The notes beneath the pieces were generated by a model, which saw nothing but the letters and a program-made list of their open reading frames with translations, did no database searches and had not been told where the DNA came from. The translations under genes and the position numbers were made by a program. A stretch of 64,000 nt of DNA from Oxalobacteraceae bacterium (GTDB lineage: Bacteria > Pseudomonadota > Gammaproteobacteria > Burkholderiales > Burkholderiaceae_D), in NCBI GenBank assembly GCA_013284265.1, contig JABTBR010000014.1, positions 1 to 64,000 on the forward strand, in the 5' to 3' direction. Positions 53,796 through 63,018 of this stretch are shown here, in pieces (within the stretch, counting starts at the first letter, position 1; each line of letters starts with the position of its first letter).

Positions 53796-55043
53796 ATGGC
53801 TTTAATCGTGCACAAATATGGCGGAACGTCGATGGGTTCGACGGATCGCATCAAGAACGTCGCGCGGCGTGTCGCCAAGTGGCATGACGCGGGGCACCAG
53901 ATCGTGGTGGTCCCTTCGGCCATGTCCGGCGAGACCAACCGTCTGATCGGCCTGGCCAAAGAGATTCAGGCCCAACCCGACCCACGCGAACTCGACATGA
54001 TCGCCTCGACCGGCGAACAAGTGTCGGTGGGCCTGCTGTCGATGGCGCTGCTGGCCATTGGCAAGCAAGCCGTGTCCTACGCTGGCTGGCAAGTCGCGAT
54101 TAAAACCGATTCCGCTTTCACCAAGGCCCGTATCCAGTCGATCGACGACGAAAAAGTCCGTCGCGACCTGGACGCAGGCAAGATCGTCATCATCACCGGT
54201 TTCCAGGGTGTCGACGACAGCGGCAACATCTCGACCCTGGGTCGCGGTGGTTCGGACACTTCCGCGGTGGCGATCGCCGCCGCGATGAAGGCGGCCGAAT
54301 GCCTGATCTTTACCGACGTTGACGGTGTCTACACGACCGATCCGCGCGTGGTTTCGGAAGCGCGCCGCCTCAAGGCGATCACTTTCGAGGAAATGCTGGA
54401 ACTGGCGTCGCTGGGTTCGAAGGTATTGCAGACCCGTTCGGTCGAATTCGCCGGTAACTACCGCGTGCCGACCCGCGTCCTGTCGTCGCTGACCGACCCG
54501 ATGCTAGACATCGAAGAAGAAGCCAACTCGGGCACCCTGATTTCGTTTGAGGAAGATACACACATGGAACAAGCAGTCATCTCCGGTATCGCGTTTAACC
54601 GCGATGAGGCCAAAATCACCGTCCTGGGCGTGCCAGACCGTCCGGGCGTGGCGTACCACATCCTTGGCCCTATCGCCGATGCCAACATCGAAGTCGACAT
54701 GATCATCCAGAATCAGTCCGTCGATGGCAAGACCGACTTCACCTTCACCGTCTCGCGCAACGAATACGCCAAGGCGATGGATGTACTGAACGGCACCAAG
54801 GACGAACTGGGCGCCGCCAGCTTCACCGGCGACGCCAAAGTGTCGAAGATCTCCGTCGTCGGCGTGGGCATGCGCAGCCACGTCGGCGTCGCATCGCAGA
54901 TGTTCCGCACCCTGTCGGAAGAGGGCATCAACATCATGATGATCTCCACCTCCGAGATCAAGATTTCCGTGCTGATCGACGAGAAATACATGGAGCTGGC
55001 CGTGCGCGCGCTGCACAAAGCGTTCGAGCTGGAAAAGGCGTAA
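53796..55043 (+). CDS. lysC: Aspartate kinase
   Basis: A 415-residue kinase: LIVHKYGGTSMGSTDRI at the start, GFQGVDDSGNISTLGRGGSDTSAVAIA, FTDVDGVYTTDPR, and two C-terminal ACT domains (ITVLGVPDRPGVAYHI, ISVVGVGMRSHVGVASQMF). First enzyme of the lysine/threonine/methionine pathway, feedback-regulated through ACT domains. ATG 53796 is chosen at the conserved N-terminus; an in-frame start at 53775 is not. Confidence 0.97.
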   Translation: MALIVHKYGGTSMGSTDRIKNVARRVAKWHDAGHQIVVVPSAMSGETNRLIGLAKEIQAQPDPRELDMIASTGEQVSVGLLSMALLAIGKQAVSYAGWQVAIKTDSAFTKARIQSIDDEKVRRDLDAGKIVIITGFQGVDDSGNISTLGRGGSDTSAVAIAAAMKAAECLIFTDVDGVYTTDPRVVSEARRLKAITFEEMLELASLGSKVLQTRSVEFAGNYRVPTRVLSSLTDPMLDIEEEANSGTLISFEEDTHMEQAVISGIAFNRDEAKITVLGVPDRPGVAYHILGPIADANIEVDMIIQNQSVDGKTDFTFTVSRNEYAKAMDVLNGTKDELGAASFTGDAKVSKISVVGVGMRSHVGVASQMFRTLSEEGINIMMISTSEIKISVLIDEKYMELAVRALHKAFELEKA

Positions 55044-55071
55044 ATATTTTCAGCGGAACGGGCGGCCGGTC

Positions 55072-55100
55072 TTGACCGATTAGTATTCGGTCTATATTAT
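55072..55100 (+). promoter_or_regulatory. Promoter of tRNA-Ser copy 1
   Basis: TTGACC (55072-55077), 17 bases, TATTAT (55095-55100): a good sigma-70 promoter about 50 bases before the tRNA. Confidence 0.75.
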
Positions 55101-55157
55101 GACGGTCGTCTGCTCTAGCGCGGTATGGCTGGAAAGACATAGTTGAGTAATCAGCTA

Positions 55158-55250
55158 GGAGACGTGGCCGAGTGGCCGAAGGCACATCCCTGCTAAGGAT
55201 GCATACGGCTTATACCTGTATCGTGGGTTCGAATCCCACCGTCTCCGCCA
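55158..55250 (+). tRNA. tRNA-Ser(GCT), copy 1
   Basis: A 93-base type II tRNA, CCA encoded. Acceptor GGAGACG/CGTCTCC pairs. The anticodon stem CATCC/GGATG holds CTGCTAA, anticodon GCT. A long variable arm and GGTTCGAATCC are present. It lies downstream of lysC. Confidence 0.97.
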
Positions 55251-55296
55251 GAACAACGAAAAAAGCCTCCCCTGCGGGAGGCTTTTTTCGTTGTTC
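55251..55296 (+). terminator. Intrinsic terminator of tRNA-Ser copy 1
   Basis: GCCTCCC-CTGC-GGGAGGC extended by GAACAACGAAAAAA and its complement: a perfect 21-base stem ending in the T-run. Confidence 0.92.
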
Positions 55297-55574
55297 TGGA
55301 CGGAACGGTGGGATTCGAAGACGCAGCCCCCTGGCGGGGGCGAGGCTATCCGAATCGCCCAATTGCTGCCGCTGCGCGGCAGCTTCGCGCGCCGTGGGCG
55401 CGCGGCGCCTGCGTCACCGGCGGCCTCCGCATATGCCGCAGCGCAGGCCTAGAAAAACCGCAAACCCCGCCTCCCAAGCAGATGCCGCCGCCGGCCCGCG
55501 CACTCCCGGCTTCATAGGCGCGGCGGCACAAAGCCGTCCGATTTCCGCGGGGGCAGATTTCACGCAGTTCACCC
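55297..55574. other. Non-coding spacer between the two tRNA-Ser genes
   Basis: No gene is supported; short open frames here lack family features or ribosome-binding sites. The sequence is GC-rich with short palindromes (for example GCCGCTGCGCGGC near 55367). The right end leads into the promoter of copy 2. Confidence 0.5.
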
Positions 55575-55603
55575 TTGACCGCAAGCCCCCCGATCTATAC
55601 TAT
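55575..55603 (+). promoter_or_regulatory. Promoter of tRNA-Ser copy 2
   Basis: TTGACC (55575-55580), 17 bases, TACTAT (55598-55603). It parallels the promoter of copy 1 in -35, spacing and distance to the tRNA. Confidence 0.72.
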
Positions 55604-55660
55604 AGCTCGCGTCCGTTCTGTTGCTTTTCAACAGGAAGGGCATAGTTGAGCAATCAGCTA

Positions 55661-55753
55661 GGAGACGTGGCCGAGTGGCCGAAGGCACATCCCTGCTAAG
55701 GATGCATACGGCTTATACCTGTATCGTGGGTTCGAATCCCACCGTCTCCGCCA
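55661..55753 (+). tRNA. tRNA-Ser(GCT), copy 2
   Basis: Identical to copy 1 over 93 bases. The 20 bases before each gene (CATAGTTGAG and AATCAGCTA blocks) are also nearly identical, indicating tandem duplication that included the leader. Confidence 0.97.
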
Positions 55754-55799
55754 GAAATAACAGAAAAAGCCTCCCCCTGCGGGAGGCTTTTTTTATTTC
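55754..55799 (+). terminator. Intrinsic terminator of tRNA-Ser copy 2
   Basis: GAAATAA-flanked stem GCCTCCC / GGGAGGC followed by a seven-base T-run; similar core to the terminator of copy 1 but with different outer arms. Confidence 0.9.
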
Positions 55800-55957
55800 C
55801 TGAACGGAAAGATGGAATTCGAAAACGCTCGCCTCCTGAACAAGGAGCTGTTTCCCTCCGGACTGGACCATTGAATATTGTCAATTAACTATCAAAATTG
55901 GTAGTTGGGCGAAAAATGGGAAAGGTCTAGTATCGATTCAGACAGGGAGGGCACGCA

Positions 55958-56155
55958 ATGGCAACGTTCGCATATCGCCACGTCGGCGCGGAAGACGAGA
56001 AGAGGGTGGATCAGGCTTTTGCCGTGACGGCGGCCGTGTTGATCGCCATGCTCGCCGTGCTGGCTGTCCTCGAATTCTCGGGCGGGCCGCGCAGCGCCCC
56101 AGCGCCGGCGGCCGAGGCCGAGCCGGCCGTGGAACGTTACGACTGGCAACTCTGA
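55958..56155 (+). CDS. Small single-pass membrane protein
   Basis: A protein of 65 residues. It has a soluble N-terminus, one hydrophobic helix (about 22-42, FAVTAAVLIAMLAVLAVLEF) and an Ala/Pro/Glu-rich tail. GGAGGGC lies seven bases before the ATG. It precedes the ABC transporter operon by 49 bases. Family unknown. Confidence 0.6.
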   Translation: MATFAYRHVGAEDEKRVDQAFAVTAAVLIAMLAVLAVLEFSGGPRSAPAPAAEAEPAVERYDWQL

Positions 56156-56204
56156 GCACCGGCCAGCTAGCCCGCGGCGGTGCCTAGTCTCTTCAAGGAA
56201 GAAT

Positions 56205-57416
56205 ATGACCCAATGGAACAGAAACAGGCTGGCGCGGCTCGCCCTGGCTTGCGGCAGCTTGTGTATGGCAGACACAGCGCTCGCGCTGGAGCAGGCAAGG
56301 GTGCTCAAGATCGCCGGCTTCGGCGCCACCTCCGGCACCTTGCGCCAGTTTGGCATCAATAGCGAGGCCGCCATGCTGGCCGCGGCCGAGCAGATCAATG
56401 CGGCGGGCGGCGTGACGCTGGGCGACGGCGCCAAGGCCAGAATCGCCGTCGAATTTCTCGATGACCGCTGTACTCCGGCGGAAGGCATCGCCGTGCTGCG
56501 CAGGATAGCCGCGACGGACGCGCTCGCGGCCATTGGATCGACCTGTTCCTCAGTGACCGAAACGGTGTTTGGCGTGTTGCAAAAGAAGGTGGGAAACGCG
56601 GCCGATTCGGGCCTGCGGATTCCGGTGTTTACCGACGTTGCGATGAAGCTGGACCTGGCGCGCATCTCCGACTGGTCGTTCCGGAATATCCCGGATGAGG
56701 TGGGCATGTACGGCGCGCTGTTTTCCTGGCTCAAGAGCAGCTATCCGGACGCCAAGACCATCTATGGCGGCGTGGAGGAAGACTTTGTCCATTCGCGCCA
56801 GACCTGGTATGAGGTTATGAAGGAAAAGGCGCGCGCGGCCGGGTACGCGCCCATGGGCGAATCGAAGTGGCTGCTCAATGACACCAGCTTCTTCGTGCAG
56901 GTGCGCGAAATGAAGGCGGCCAATGCCGATGTCGTCGCCATTTCCGCCCACCCGGCCACCGCCTGCGGCGTGCTCAAGGAAATGCAGCGCCAGGGCGTGC
57001 GTCCCAAGATACTGATAGGTCTGACCAGCATATCGAGCCCCGAGGCGCTGGAAACCTGCGGCAAGCAGGCCGAGGGATTGATCGTTCCCACCAGCTACGC
57101 GCCTATCAATGCGCAGGCGCGCGCCGCCGCCGCCGCGACGGCGCGCTTCCATGGCTACGCCGACCTGCACAGCATGGCGGCCTGGGAAAACATGTTCATC
57201 CTCAAGCGCGCCATTGAATCGGAGGGCGTGCTGGCCACGCCGGACAGCATCCAGAGCGACCGCGCGCGGATACGCGCCGGCCTGGCCAAGCTGACGCAAA
57301 CGGAAGGATTGCTCGGCACGCTCAAACGCACGCCCGAGCGCGAATCGATCAAGCCCTTCGTCTTTGTCCAGGCGAAACAGGCGGCCTGGCAGGTCGTCCA
57401 CACGCCGCCGCAATGA
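56205..57416 (+). CDS. ABC transporter substrate-binding protein (LivK-like)
   Basis: A 403-residue periplasmic binding protein with signal peptide (RLALACGSLCMADTALALEQ) and family 6 features: FGATSGTLRQFGINSEAAMLAAAEQINAAGG, ALAAIGSTCSSVTETVFGVL and VVAISAHPATACGVLKEM. It probably binds an amino acid, amide or urea-like ligand. AAGGAAG precedes the ATG. First gene of a five-gene transport operon in which all later genes overlap. Confidence 0.88.
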   Translation: MTQWNRNRLARLALACGSLCMADTALALEQARVLKIAGFGATSGTLRQFGINSEAAMLAAAEQINAAGGVTLGDGAKARIAVEFLDDRCTPAEGIAVLRRIAATDALAAIGSTCSSVTETVFGVLQKKVGNAADSGLRIPVFTDVAMKLDLARISDWSFRNIPDEVGMYGALFSWLKSSYPDAKTIYGGVEEDFVHSRQTWYEVMKEKARAAGYAPMGESKWLLNDTSFFVQVREMKAANADVVAISAHPATACGVLKEMQRQGVRPKILIGLTSISSPEALETCGKQAEGLIVPTSYAPINAQARAAAAATARFHGYADLHSMAAWENMFILKRAIESEGVLATPDSIQSDRARIRAGLAKLTQTEGLLGTLKRTPERESIKPFVFVQAKQAAWQVVHTPPQ

Positions 57417-58141
57417 ACGCGCGCGCGGGGCGGTGCATGCTGGAGCTGGCGGCGGTGTCCTGCCACTATGACGGCGTGCAGGCCGTCGAGCGCCTGGACC
57501 TGACGCTGGCGCAAGGCCAGGTGCTGGGCCTGGTGGGGCCGAATGGCTCCGGCAAAACCAGCACCCTCAATCTGATCTCGGGCCTGGTTCCACTCAAGGC
57601 CGGGCGTATCAGCCTGGCGGGCCAGGACATCGGCCGCATGCCCATGCACAGCCGGCTGGCCTGCGGACTGGCGCGCACTTTCCAGACGGCCAGGCTGTTC
57701 GGCCGTTTGACGGTCGAACAAAATGTCGCCGTCGCGCTGAAGATGGTGCCCGCTCTGGGCGCCGGCGCGATCGGCGAGGCGCTGGCGTTCGCGGGTCTGA
57801 CGGCGCGGCGCGGCGAACTGGCCGCGCATCTGGACAGGGAGGGGCAAAGACGGCTGGAACTGGCGCGCGCGCTGGCCTGCCGGCCGCGCATGCTGCTGCT
57901 CGACGAACCCGGCGCCAGCATGAACGCCGGCGAACTGGCGCAACTGCGCCGGCGCATCCTGTGCTTGCGCGATCGCGGCATGACCATCCTGCTGGTCGAG
58001 CATGTGATGGAATTGCTGGAGGCGGTGGCCGACCGCATCGTGGTGCTGCACGCCGGCCGCAAGATCGCCGACGGGGCGGGCCGCGCGGTCTGGGCCATGC
58101 CCGCGGTGCGCGCCGCCTATCTCGGTGCAGGGCCGCCATGA
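57413..58141 (+). CDS. ABC transporter ATP-binding protein (LivG-like)
   Basis: A protein of 242 residues with Walker A GPNGSGKTS and Walker B MLLLDEPG, and the LivG-type RTFQTARLFGRLTVEQNV. The C-loop, normally LSGGQ, reads LDREGQRR, a clear deviation; the heterodimer may rely on the intact C-loop of the partner. ATGA overlap with the previous gene. Confidence 0.88.
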   Translation: MNARAGRCMLELAAVSCHYDGVQAVERLDLTLAQGQVLGLVGPNGSGKTSTLNLISGLVPLKAGRISLAGQDIGRMPMHSRLACGLARTFQTARLFGRLTVEQNVAVALKMVPALGAGAIGEALAFAGLTARRGELAAHLDREGQRRLELARALACRPRMLLLDEPGASMNAGELAQLRRRILCLRDRGMTILLVEHVMELLEAVADRIVVLHAGRKIADGAGRAVWAMPAVRAAYLGAGPP

Positions 58142-58911
58142 GCGGCGCGCTGCTGGAGATCGACGGCCTGGTCAGCAAGTATGGCAGGCAGCTCGCCCTG
58201 CACGGCGTCTCGCTGGTGCTGGCGCGGGGCGCGATCCATTGCCTGCTGGGCCAGAATGGCGCGGGCAAGAGCACGCTGTTGCAGTGTATCGCGGGCCTGC
58301 GGCGCATCGACGGCGGCACGCTGCGCTTTGACGGCATCAGCATCGCCGGCGAGGCGGCCCACCGCATCGGCGCGCGCGGCATCGCGCTGGTGCCGGAAGA
58401 GCGCCAGCTGTTCGATACGCTATCGGTGGCGGAGAACCTGCTGGCAGGCGCCTGCGCGCGTGCCGGCAAGGCCGCCATCGCGGCCGATCTGGCCGCCCTG
58501 TACCAGCGCTTTCCGCGCCTTGCGCACAGGGCCGGCCAGCGCGCCGGCACCCTCTCTGGCGGCGAGCAGCAAATGCTGGCCCTGGCGCGCGCCATGATGT
58601 CGCGCCCCCGGCTGTTGTTGATCGATGAACCCTCGCGCGGCCTGTCTCCGCTGGCGATAGACGACATGCTGCTGTTCCTCGGGCAGATCCGTGCACAAGG
58701 CAGCAGCGTGCTGCTGGCCGAACAGAACGCACATCTGGCCTTGCGCTGCGCCGACCAGCTGCACCTGCTCGAACACGGGCGCATCAGCTTCAGCGGCGCT
58801 CCCGCCCAGTTGCCCGCGCGGGAGCTGGCGCGCGGCGCCTGGCCCGGCATGGACGCCGTCCCTGGCGGCAGCGGAGGGCGCGCATGCTCGCACACGGCCT
58901 CGACGGTTTGA
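58138..58911 (+). CDS. ABC transporter ATP-binding protein (LivF-like)
   Basis: A protein of 257 residues: Walker A GQNGAGKST, C-loop LSGGEQQML, Walker B LLLIDEPSRGLSP and the LivF block ALVPEERQLFDTLSVAENL. The ATPase partner of the previous protein. ATG 58138 overlaps the upstream stop (ATGA). Confidence 0.9.
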   Translation: MSGALLEIDGLVSKYGRQLALHGVSLVLARGAIHCLLGQNGAGKSTLLQCIAGLRRIDGGTLRFDGISIAGEAAHRIGARGIALVPEERQLFDTLSVAENLLAGACARAGKAAIAADLAALYQRFPRLAHRAGQRAGTLSGGEQQMLALARAMMSRPRLLLIDEPSRGLSPLAIDDMLLFLGQIRAQGSSVLLAEQNAHLALRCADQLHLLEHGRISFSGAPAQLPARELARGAWPGMDAVPGGSGGRACSHTASTV

Positions 58912-59780
58912 CGCGGGGCGCCTGCTACGCCTTGCTTGCCATCGGCTTCACGCTGGTGTTCGGCATCCTGCGGCGTGTCAATCTGGCCTATGGCGCCTCG
59001 ATCATGCTCGGCGTGTACGCCGCCATCTGGCTGGAACGCCGTTACGGGGCGGGCCTGGCCGTGCTGGGGCCGGTGCTGCTGCTGGTCACGGCCGCCGCCG
59101 GGGTGTATGTCGAGCGCCTGTGCTTCGCCCCGCATGCGGGGGCCGCCCCGGTGACCGCGATGGCCGCCAGCTTCGCGGTCTGGATGCAGCTCGAGGAGTT
59201 GGCCACGCTGATGCTGCCGCGCCATTCCTATGGCTTCCCCGCGCTGTTTTCGGCGCCGGCGCTGAGTCTGGGCGGCTTCAGCCTGCGCCCCGAGCATCTG
59301 CTGGCGCTTGCCTGTGCCGTGCTCGCCTCGGGCGGGCTGTGGCTGTTGCTATACCGGACCCGCTTCGGACTGGCGGTGCGCGCCATGACGGACAATCGCG
59401 CCGGCGCGGCCTGCGTCGGCATCCATGTCGCGCGCCTGTCCGCGCTCATCTTCGCACTCGCCTCCGCGCTGGGCGCCGTCGCCGGCTATCTGATCGTCAG
59501 CATCGATGGGCAGGTCACGCCGATGTTCGCGATGTGGGCCACGCTCAAGGGCATGGTCGCGGCAATGTTGGGCGGCCTGGGTTCGCTGGCCGGCGCCGTG
59601 GCCGGGGGCGTGCTGCTGGGCTTGATCGAGACCGGCAGCCAGAGCCTGCTCGGACCGCAGTACCGCGACATCTGCAGCTACGGCCTGCTGCTGCTGGTGC
59701 TGCTGGTCTGTCCTCAGGGCATGGCGGGCCGGTGGCGGGCCCGGACAGGCGCGCCGGCCGCGCCCGCCGCGCGACCATGA
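58884..59780 (+). CDS. ABC transporter permease (LivH-like)
   Basis: A permease of 298 residues with eight or so membrane helices, LDGLTRGACYALLAIGFTLVFGILRRVNLAYG at the start and ASALGAVAGYLIVSIDGQVTP and MLGGLGSLAGAVAGGVLLG blocks. It overlaps the ATPase gene by 28 bases. Confidence 0.9.
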   Translation: MLAHGLDGLTRGACYALLAIGFTLVFGILRRVNLAYGASIMLGVYAAIWLERRYGAGLAVLGPVLLLVTAAAGVYVERLCFAPHAGAAPVTAMAASFAVWMQLEELATLMLPRHSYGFPALFSAPALSLGGFSLRPEHLLALACAVLASGGLWLLLYRTRFGLAVRAMTDNRAGAACVGIHVARLSALIFALASALGAVAGYLIVSIDGQVTPMFAMWATLKGMVAAMLGGLGSLAGAVAGGVLLGLIETGSQSLLGPQYRDICSYGLLLLVLLVCPQGMAGRWRARTGAPAAPAARP

Positions 59781-60679
59781 TGGCGCAGTATGCGCAGGGC
59801 GTGCTGGTCAATGCCGGCCTGCTGGGTTTCCTCGCGCTGTCGGCCTATATCCTGATGCTGGCCGGGGAAATGTCGTTTGGGCAGCAAGCCTTCTTCGGCA
59901 TCGGGGCTTACGCGGCCGGCATGCTGACGGCGCTGGCCGGCCTGCCGCTGGTGCCCGCGCTATTGATCGGCGCGGCCGGCGGCGGCGTGGCGGCCGGCCT
60001 GCTCGGCCTGCTGACCTTGCGGCTGCGCGGCCTGTACTTTTCGATGGCCACGCTGGCGCTGGCCGAGACGCTGCGCATCGTCCTGGAGCTGTTCAGCTGG
60101 CGCATCCCCGGCGCCGACGGCCAGCCTGGCGGCCCCCAAGGCAGCGCGGGTTTCGGCGGCATCCGCTCTGTGTTCGAGAGCGGCCTGGGGCAGGGCGGCT
60201 TTGTGCTGCTGGTCTATGCGCTGCTGCTGACGGTGCTGCTGATCTTGTACGGACTGGACCGCATCCGCATCGGCACCGAACTGAGAATGGTGGGCGAGGA
60301 TCCGGCGCTGGCCGCGCTGTATGGCATCGATGTGTACCGGGTCAAATTGTGCGCGGCGGCCGGCGCCGGCGCCGTCGCGGCCCTCGGCGGCGGACTGTTT
60401 GCCCACTACAACACCTTCATCGAGCCGGTCAACTTCGACGTCATGCTCGGTGTCCACAGCCTGTGCTATGCCCTGATCGGCGGCCTGGGTACGCCGCTGG
60501 GCCCCCTGCTGGGTGTGGCGATCGACATCGTGCTGCTGGAGGGCAGCCGCCTGTTCCAGGGCTACCGCATGATTGCCTTTGGCGCCCTGGTGGCGCTGTT
60601 CCTGATACTTCGGCCACGTGGATTGCTCGACGAGCGCAGCGTCAATCTGCTGCGCCGCGTCGGCCGCGGGAGAAAATAA
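59777..60679 (+). CDS. ABC transporter permease (LivM-like)
   Basis: A permease of 300 residues with about nine membrane helices. GEMSFGQQAFFGIGAYAAGML, LRLRGLYFSMATLALAETLRIV and GLGTPLGPLLG are LivM blocks. ATG 59777 overlaps the LivH stop (ATGA); the longer open frame upstream is a shadow. Confidence 0.9.
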   Translation: MMAQYAQGVLVNAGLLGFLALSAYILMLAGEMSFGQQAFFGIGAYAAGMLTALAGLPLVPALLIGAAGGGVAAGLLGLLTLRLRGLYFSMATLALAETLRIVLELFSWRIPGADGQPGGPQGSAGFGGIRSVFESGLGQGGFVLLVYALLLTVLLILYGLDRIRIGTELRMVGEDPALAALYGIDVYRVKLCAAAGAGAVAALGGGLFAHYNTFIEPVNFDVMLGVHSLCYALIGGLGTPLGPLLGVAIDIVLLEGSRLFQGYRMIAFGALVALFLILRPRGLLDERSVNLLRRVGRGRK

Positions 60680-61047
60680 TGCGGCATTGCCTGGTGGCCG
60701 CCATGCTGTACTGCTGTTGCGGCGCGGGCTGGGGCGGCGCACTCCAGGCGAGCCTGGAATGCCGCCCCGCCGGCGCCGCCCTCGTCTACGATTGCCTGAT
60801 CAGGCTGGCCGATGCCGGCGGCCGCACGCCGCTGGCGGGGGCGGTATTTACCGTCGGCGCCGACATGCCCTCGATGCCGATGGCGCACAATGTGCGCCCG
60901 GTGCAGGCGCAGGCGCAGCGCACGCCGGGCCTGTACCGGGCGCGGCTGGCACTGGAGATGGCGGGCCGCTGGAACGTGAAACTGCGCATCGCCAGCCCGG
61001 CGGCGGATCTGCTGATCCTGCCTTACGACTTCGCCGCTACGCGCTGA
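60679..61047 (+). CDS. FixH/YtkA-like small exported protein
   Basis: A protein of 122 residues with an N-terminal signal-like region (LVAAMLYCCCGAGWGG) and an immunoglobulin-like body carrying DMPSMPMAHNV, the Met/His motif of YtkA/FixH-like proteins. The ATG overlaps the LivM stop by one base (TAATG), so it is translated with the transporter. Its role there is unknown; metal binding is possible. Confidence 0.7.
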   Translation: MRHCLVAAMLYCCCGAGWGGALQASLECRPAGAALVYDCLIRLADAGGRTPLAGAVFTVGADMPSMPMAHNVRPVQAQAQRTPGLYRARLALEMAGRWNVKLRIASPAADLLILPYDFAATR

Positions 61048-61063
61048 AGCGCTGGAACAGGGC

Positions 61064-61993
61064 TCAGTGGCGGCGCGTGGACAGCGACGCGGCGGTCGCC
61101 CGCGCCTGCAGCGCGATCCAGTCGGCCAGCACCTGGACGTCGCGGCGTGGCTTGGCCTCGCTCTGGGCCAGCCAGTAGGCGAAGTCGCTGCTGCCGAGTT
61201 GCCCATCGTGCTGGGCCACCAGCTGTCCGGTGTCGACCAGCGGGAAAATCAGGCCGAGCCGGCCCAGCGCGACGCCATGGCCTTCCAGCGCGGCCTGGAT
61301 CAACTGATCGTACTGGTTGAAATACAGGGTGGCGCGCGGCCTGGCGTCGGCCATGCCGCGCGCGCCCAGCCATTCCGACCAGCGCAGCCAGGGCCGGGCG
61401 CGGTCGTCCAGTTCCAGAAAGACCTGGTCCAGCAAGGTGGCGCTGCTGGTGAAGGCGCGCGCGGCGATGTCGGGGCGCGCGACCGGCGCCACTTCCTCGT
61501 CGAACAGGCGGATCGCGTCCGGCGGCGCATTGGCCTCGGTGCAGTAGCGGATCGCCAGGTCGATATTTTCTTGCGCGATATCGAGCAGCCTGTTGCTTGT
61601 GGCGATGCGCACATCGATGGTCGGGTGCAGGGCCTGGAAGCTGCCAAAGCGCGGCAGCAGCCACAGCGAGGTGACGCCGATGCTGGCCGTAATGGTGACA
61701 GGCAGGGCGTGCTCGCGCGCGGACAGCGCCTGGGAAAATTCGAACAGCTGATCCAGCCAGGGCCCGGCCAGCTGGAACAGCTCGGTTCCCGCCTCGGTCA
61801 GCGCGATGGCGCGATGCTTGCGCACCAGCAGTGGCGTGCCCAGATGGGTTTCGAGCAGCTTGATCTGGCGGCTGACGGCCGACTGGGTCAGGCACAGGTC
61901 CTGGGCCGCCAGGGTGATGCTCATGCGGCGCACCACGGCGACGAAGCCGCGAATGGCGTCGAGCGGCGGCAGCTGGAGGAGGGTGTTACGCAT
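61064..61993 (-). CDS. LysR-family transcriptional regulator
   Basis: A regulator of 309 residues with N-terminal helix-turn-helix (LAAQDLCLTQSAVSRQIKLLE) and a C-terminal effector domain of the GcvA type (LPRFGSFQALHPTIDVRI). It is transcribed away from the CmcJ-like gene, which it probably controls. The spacer (61994-62116) is AT-richer but no clear LysR T-n11-A site stood out. Confidence 0.93.
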   Translation of the reverse strand: MRNTLLQLPPLDAIRGFVAVVRRMSITLAAQDLCLTQSAVSRQIKLLETHLGTPLLVRKHRAIALTEAGTELFQLAGPWLDQLFEFSQALSAREHALPVTITASIGVTSLWLLPRFGSFQALHPTIDVRIATSNRLLDIAQENIDLAIRYCTEANAPPDAIRLFDEEVAPVARPDIAARAFTSSATLLDQVFLELDDRARPWLRWSEWLGARGMADARPRATLYFNQYDQLIQAALEGHGVALGRLGLIFPLVDTGQLVAQHDGQLGSSDFAYWLAQSEAKPRRDVQVLADWIALQARATAASLSTRRH

Positions 61994-62116
61994 GCGTCTG
62001 GATCATGTCAGCCATCAGTTAATAGCGTTTGTCCCGGGGTGCGGGATCAAACATAATCATTACATACAAGGAAATGTGGTCAATCATACATGGAATCAGG
62101 CCGAAGGGAGCGCATC

Positions 62117-62953
62117 ATGGCAGCAGCGGGTGGTCACAGCAGCGTCTCGGGAACACTTTCCTACCTGGTTCCGCAGGTGGACAAGCCATATAACTATATG
62201 TATACCCCGCCGGAAGGTACCCTCAGGGAAAACTGCCGGTATGAGCAGCGCGCATGCGACATCGTCAACGCGCGGGCGGCGGGGGAGGCGTTTTCGCTGG
62301 AGACGCACGGTTTCGAGCTGCACGACGCGCCCAGCCAGGTGCGCGATTTTTACGATCCGCTAGCGCTGGCCGAGCAATATTTCCCGGAAGTGGAAGCGCT
62401 GGCCTGCGCGCTCACCGGGGGCAGCCGCGCCGTGGTATTCGATCACAAGCTGCGCATGCGCGAGCCGGGGCGTCCGCCGCTGAGTTTTGGCCGGCCCGGC
62501 GACGGGTCGGAACCGGCCGCGGTGGGACGGGTGCACATTGATTACAGCGAAGCGTCGGGCAAACGGCGCCTGGGCCTGACGCTGCCCACGGTCGCCGCCG
62601 AGCAAACGTTTGTGATCCTCAATTTCTGGCGCCCCATCCTGCATCCCGCGAGCGATACCCCGCTGGCCGTGTGCGATGCGCGCACGATGTCGCCCGAACA
62701 GCTGGTGGCCTCCGACATCATCTATCCGAAACGCACCGGGGAAATCTATCTGGCCACCTACTCGGCCCAACACCGCTGGTACTACTACCCGGAGATGGCG
62801 CCCAACGAGGTGCTGGTGTTCAAGCACTACGACTCGCGTACCGGCGCGCCCAGCCGCCGCACCCCGCACTGCGCCTTCGACGACCCGACCATGCCGGCCG
62901 ATGCGCCGCTACGCCGCAGCATTGAAGTGCGCTGCCTGGTCTTGCTCGACTAA
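62117..62953 (+). CDS. CmcJ/NvfI family oxidoreductase-like protein
   Basis: A protein of 278 residues with family blocks RAVVFDHKLRMRE, GRVHIDYSE, LNFWRPI, PLAVCDARTMSPEQL, HRWYYYPEMAPNEVLVFKHYDS and TPHCAFDDP. CmcJ, AsaB and NvfI are iron/2-oxoglutarate-like enzymes of secondary metabolism. AGGGAG lies seven bases before the ATG at 62117, preferred to the ATG at 62090. Substrate unknown. Confidence 0.85.
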   Translation: MAAAGGHSSVSGTLSYLVPQVDKPYNYMYTPPEGTLRENCRYEQRACDIVNARAAGEAFSLETHGFELHDAPSQVRDFYDPLALAEQYFPEVEALACALTGGSRAVVFDHKLRMREPGRPPLSFGRPGDGSEPAAVGRVHIDYSEASGKRRLGLTLPTVAAEQTFVILNFWRPILHPASDTPLAVCDARTMSPEQLVASDIIYPKRTGEIYLATYSAQHRWYYYPEMAPNEVLVFKHYDSRTGAPSRRTPHCAFDDPTMPADAPLRRSIEVRCLVLLD

Positions 62954-63018
62954 GACCGGTGCGGCGCGACCCCGGGCAAGCGGCCCGTCAGCTATTTTTT
63001 ACCGAAGTGGGAGATATT

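Noticed and set aside
55308..55531. Short open frames between the tRNA-Ser genes
   Set aside because: No ribosome-binding site, no family motif and overlapping frames on both strands.
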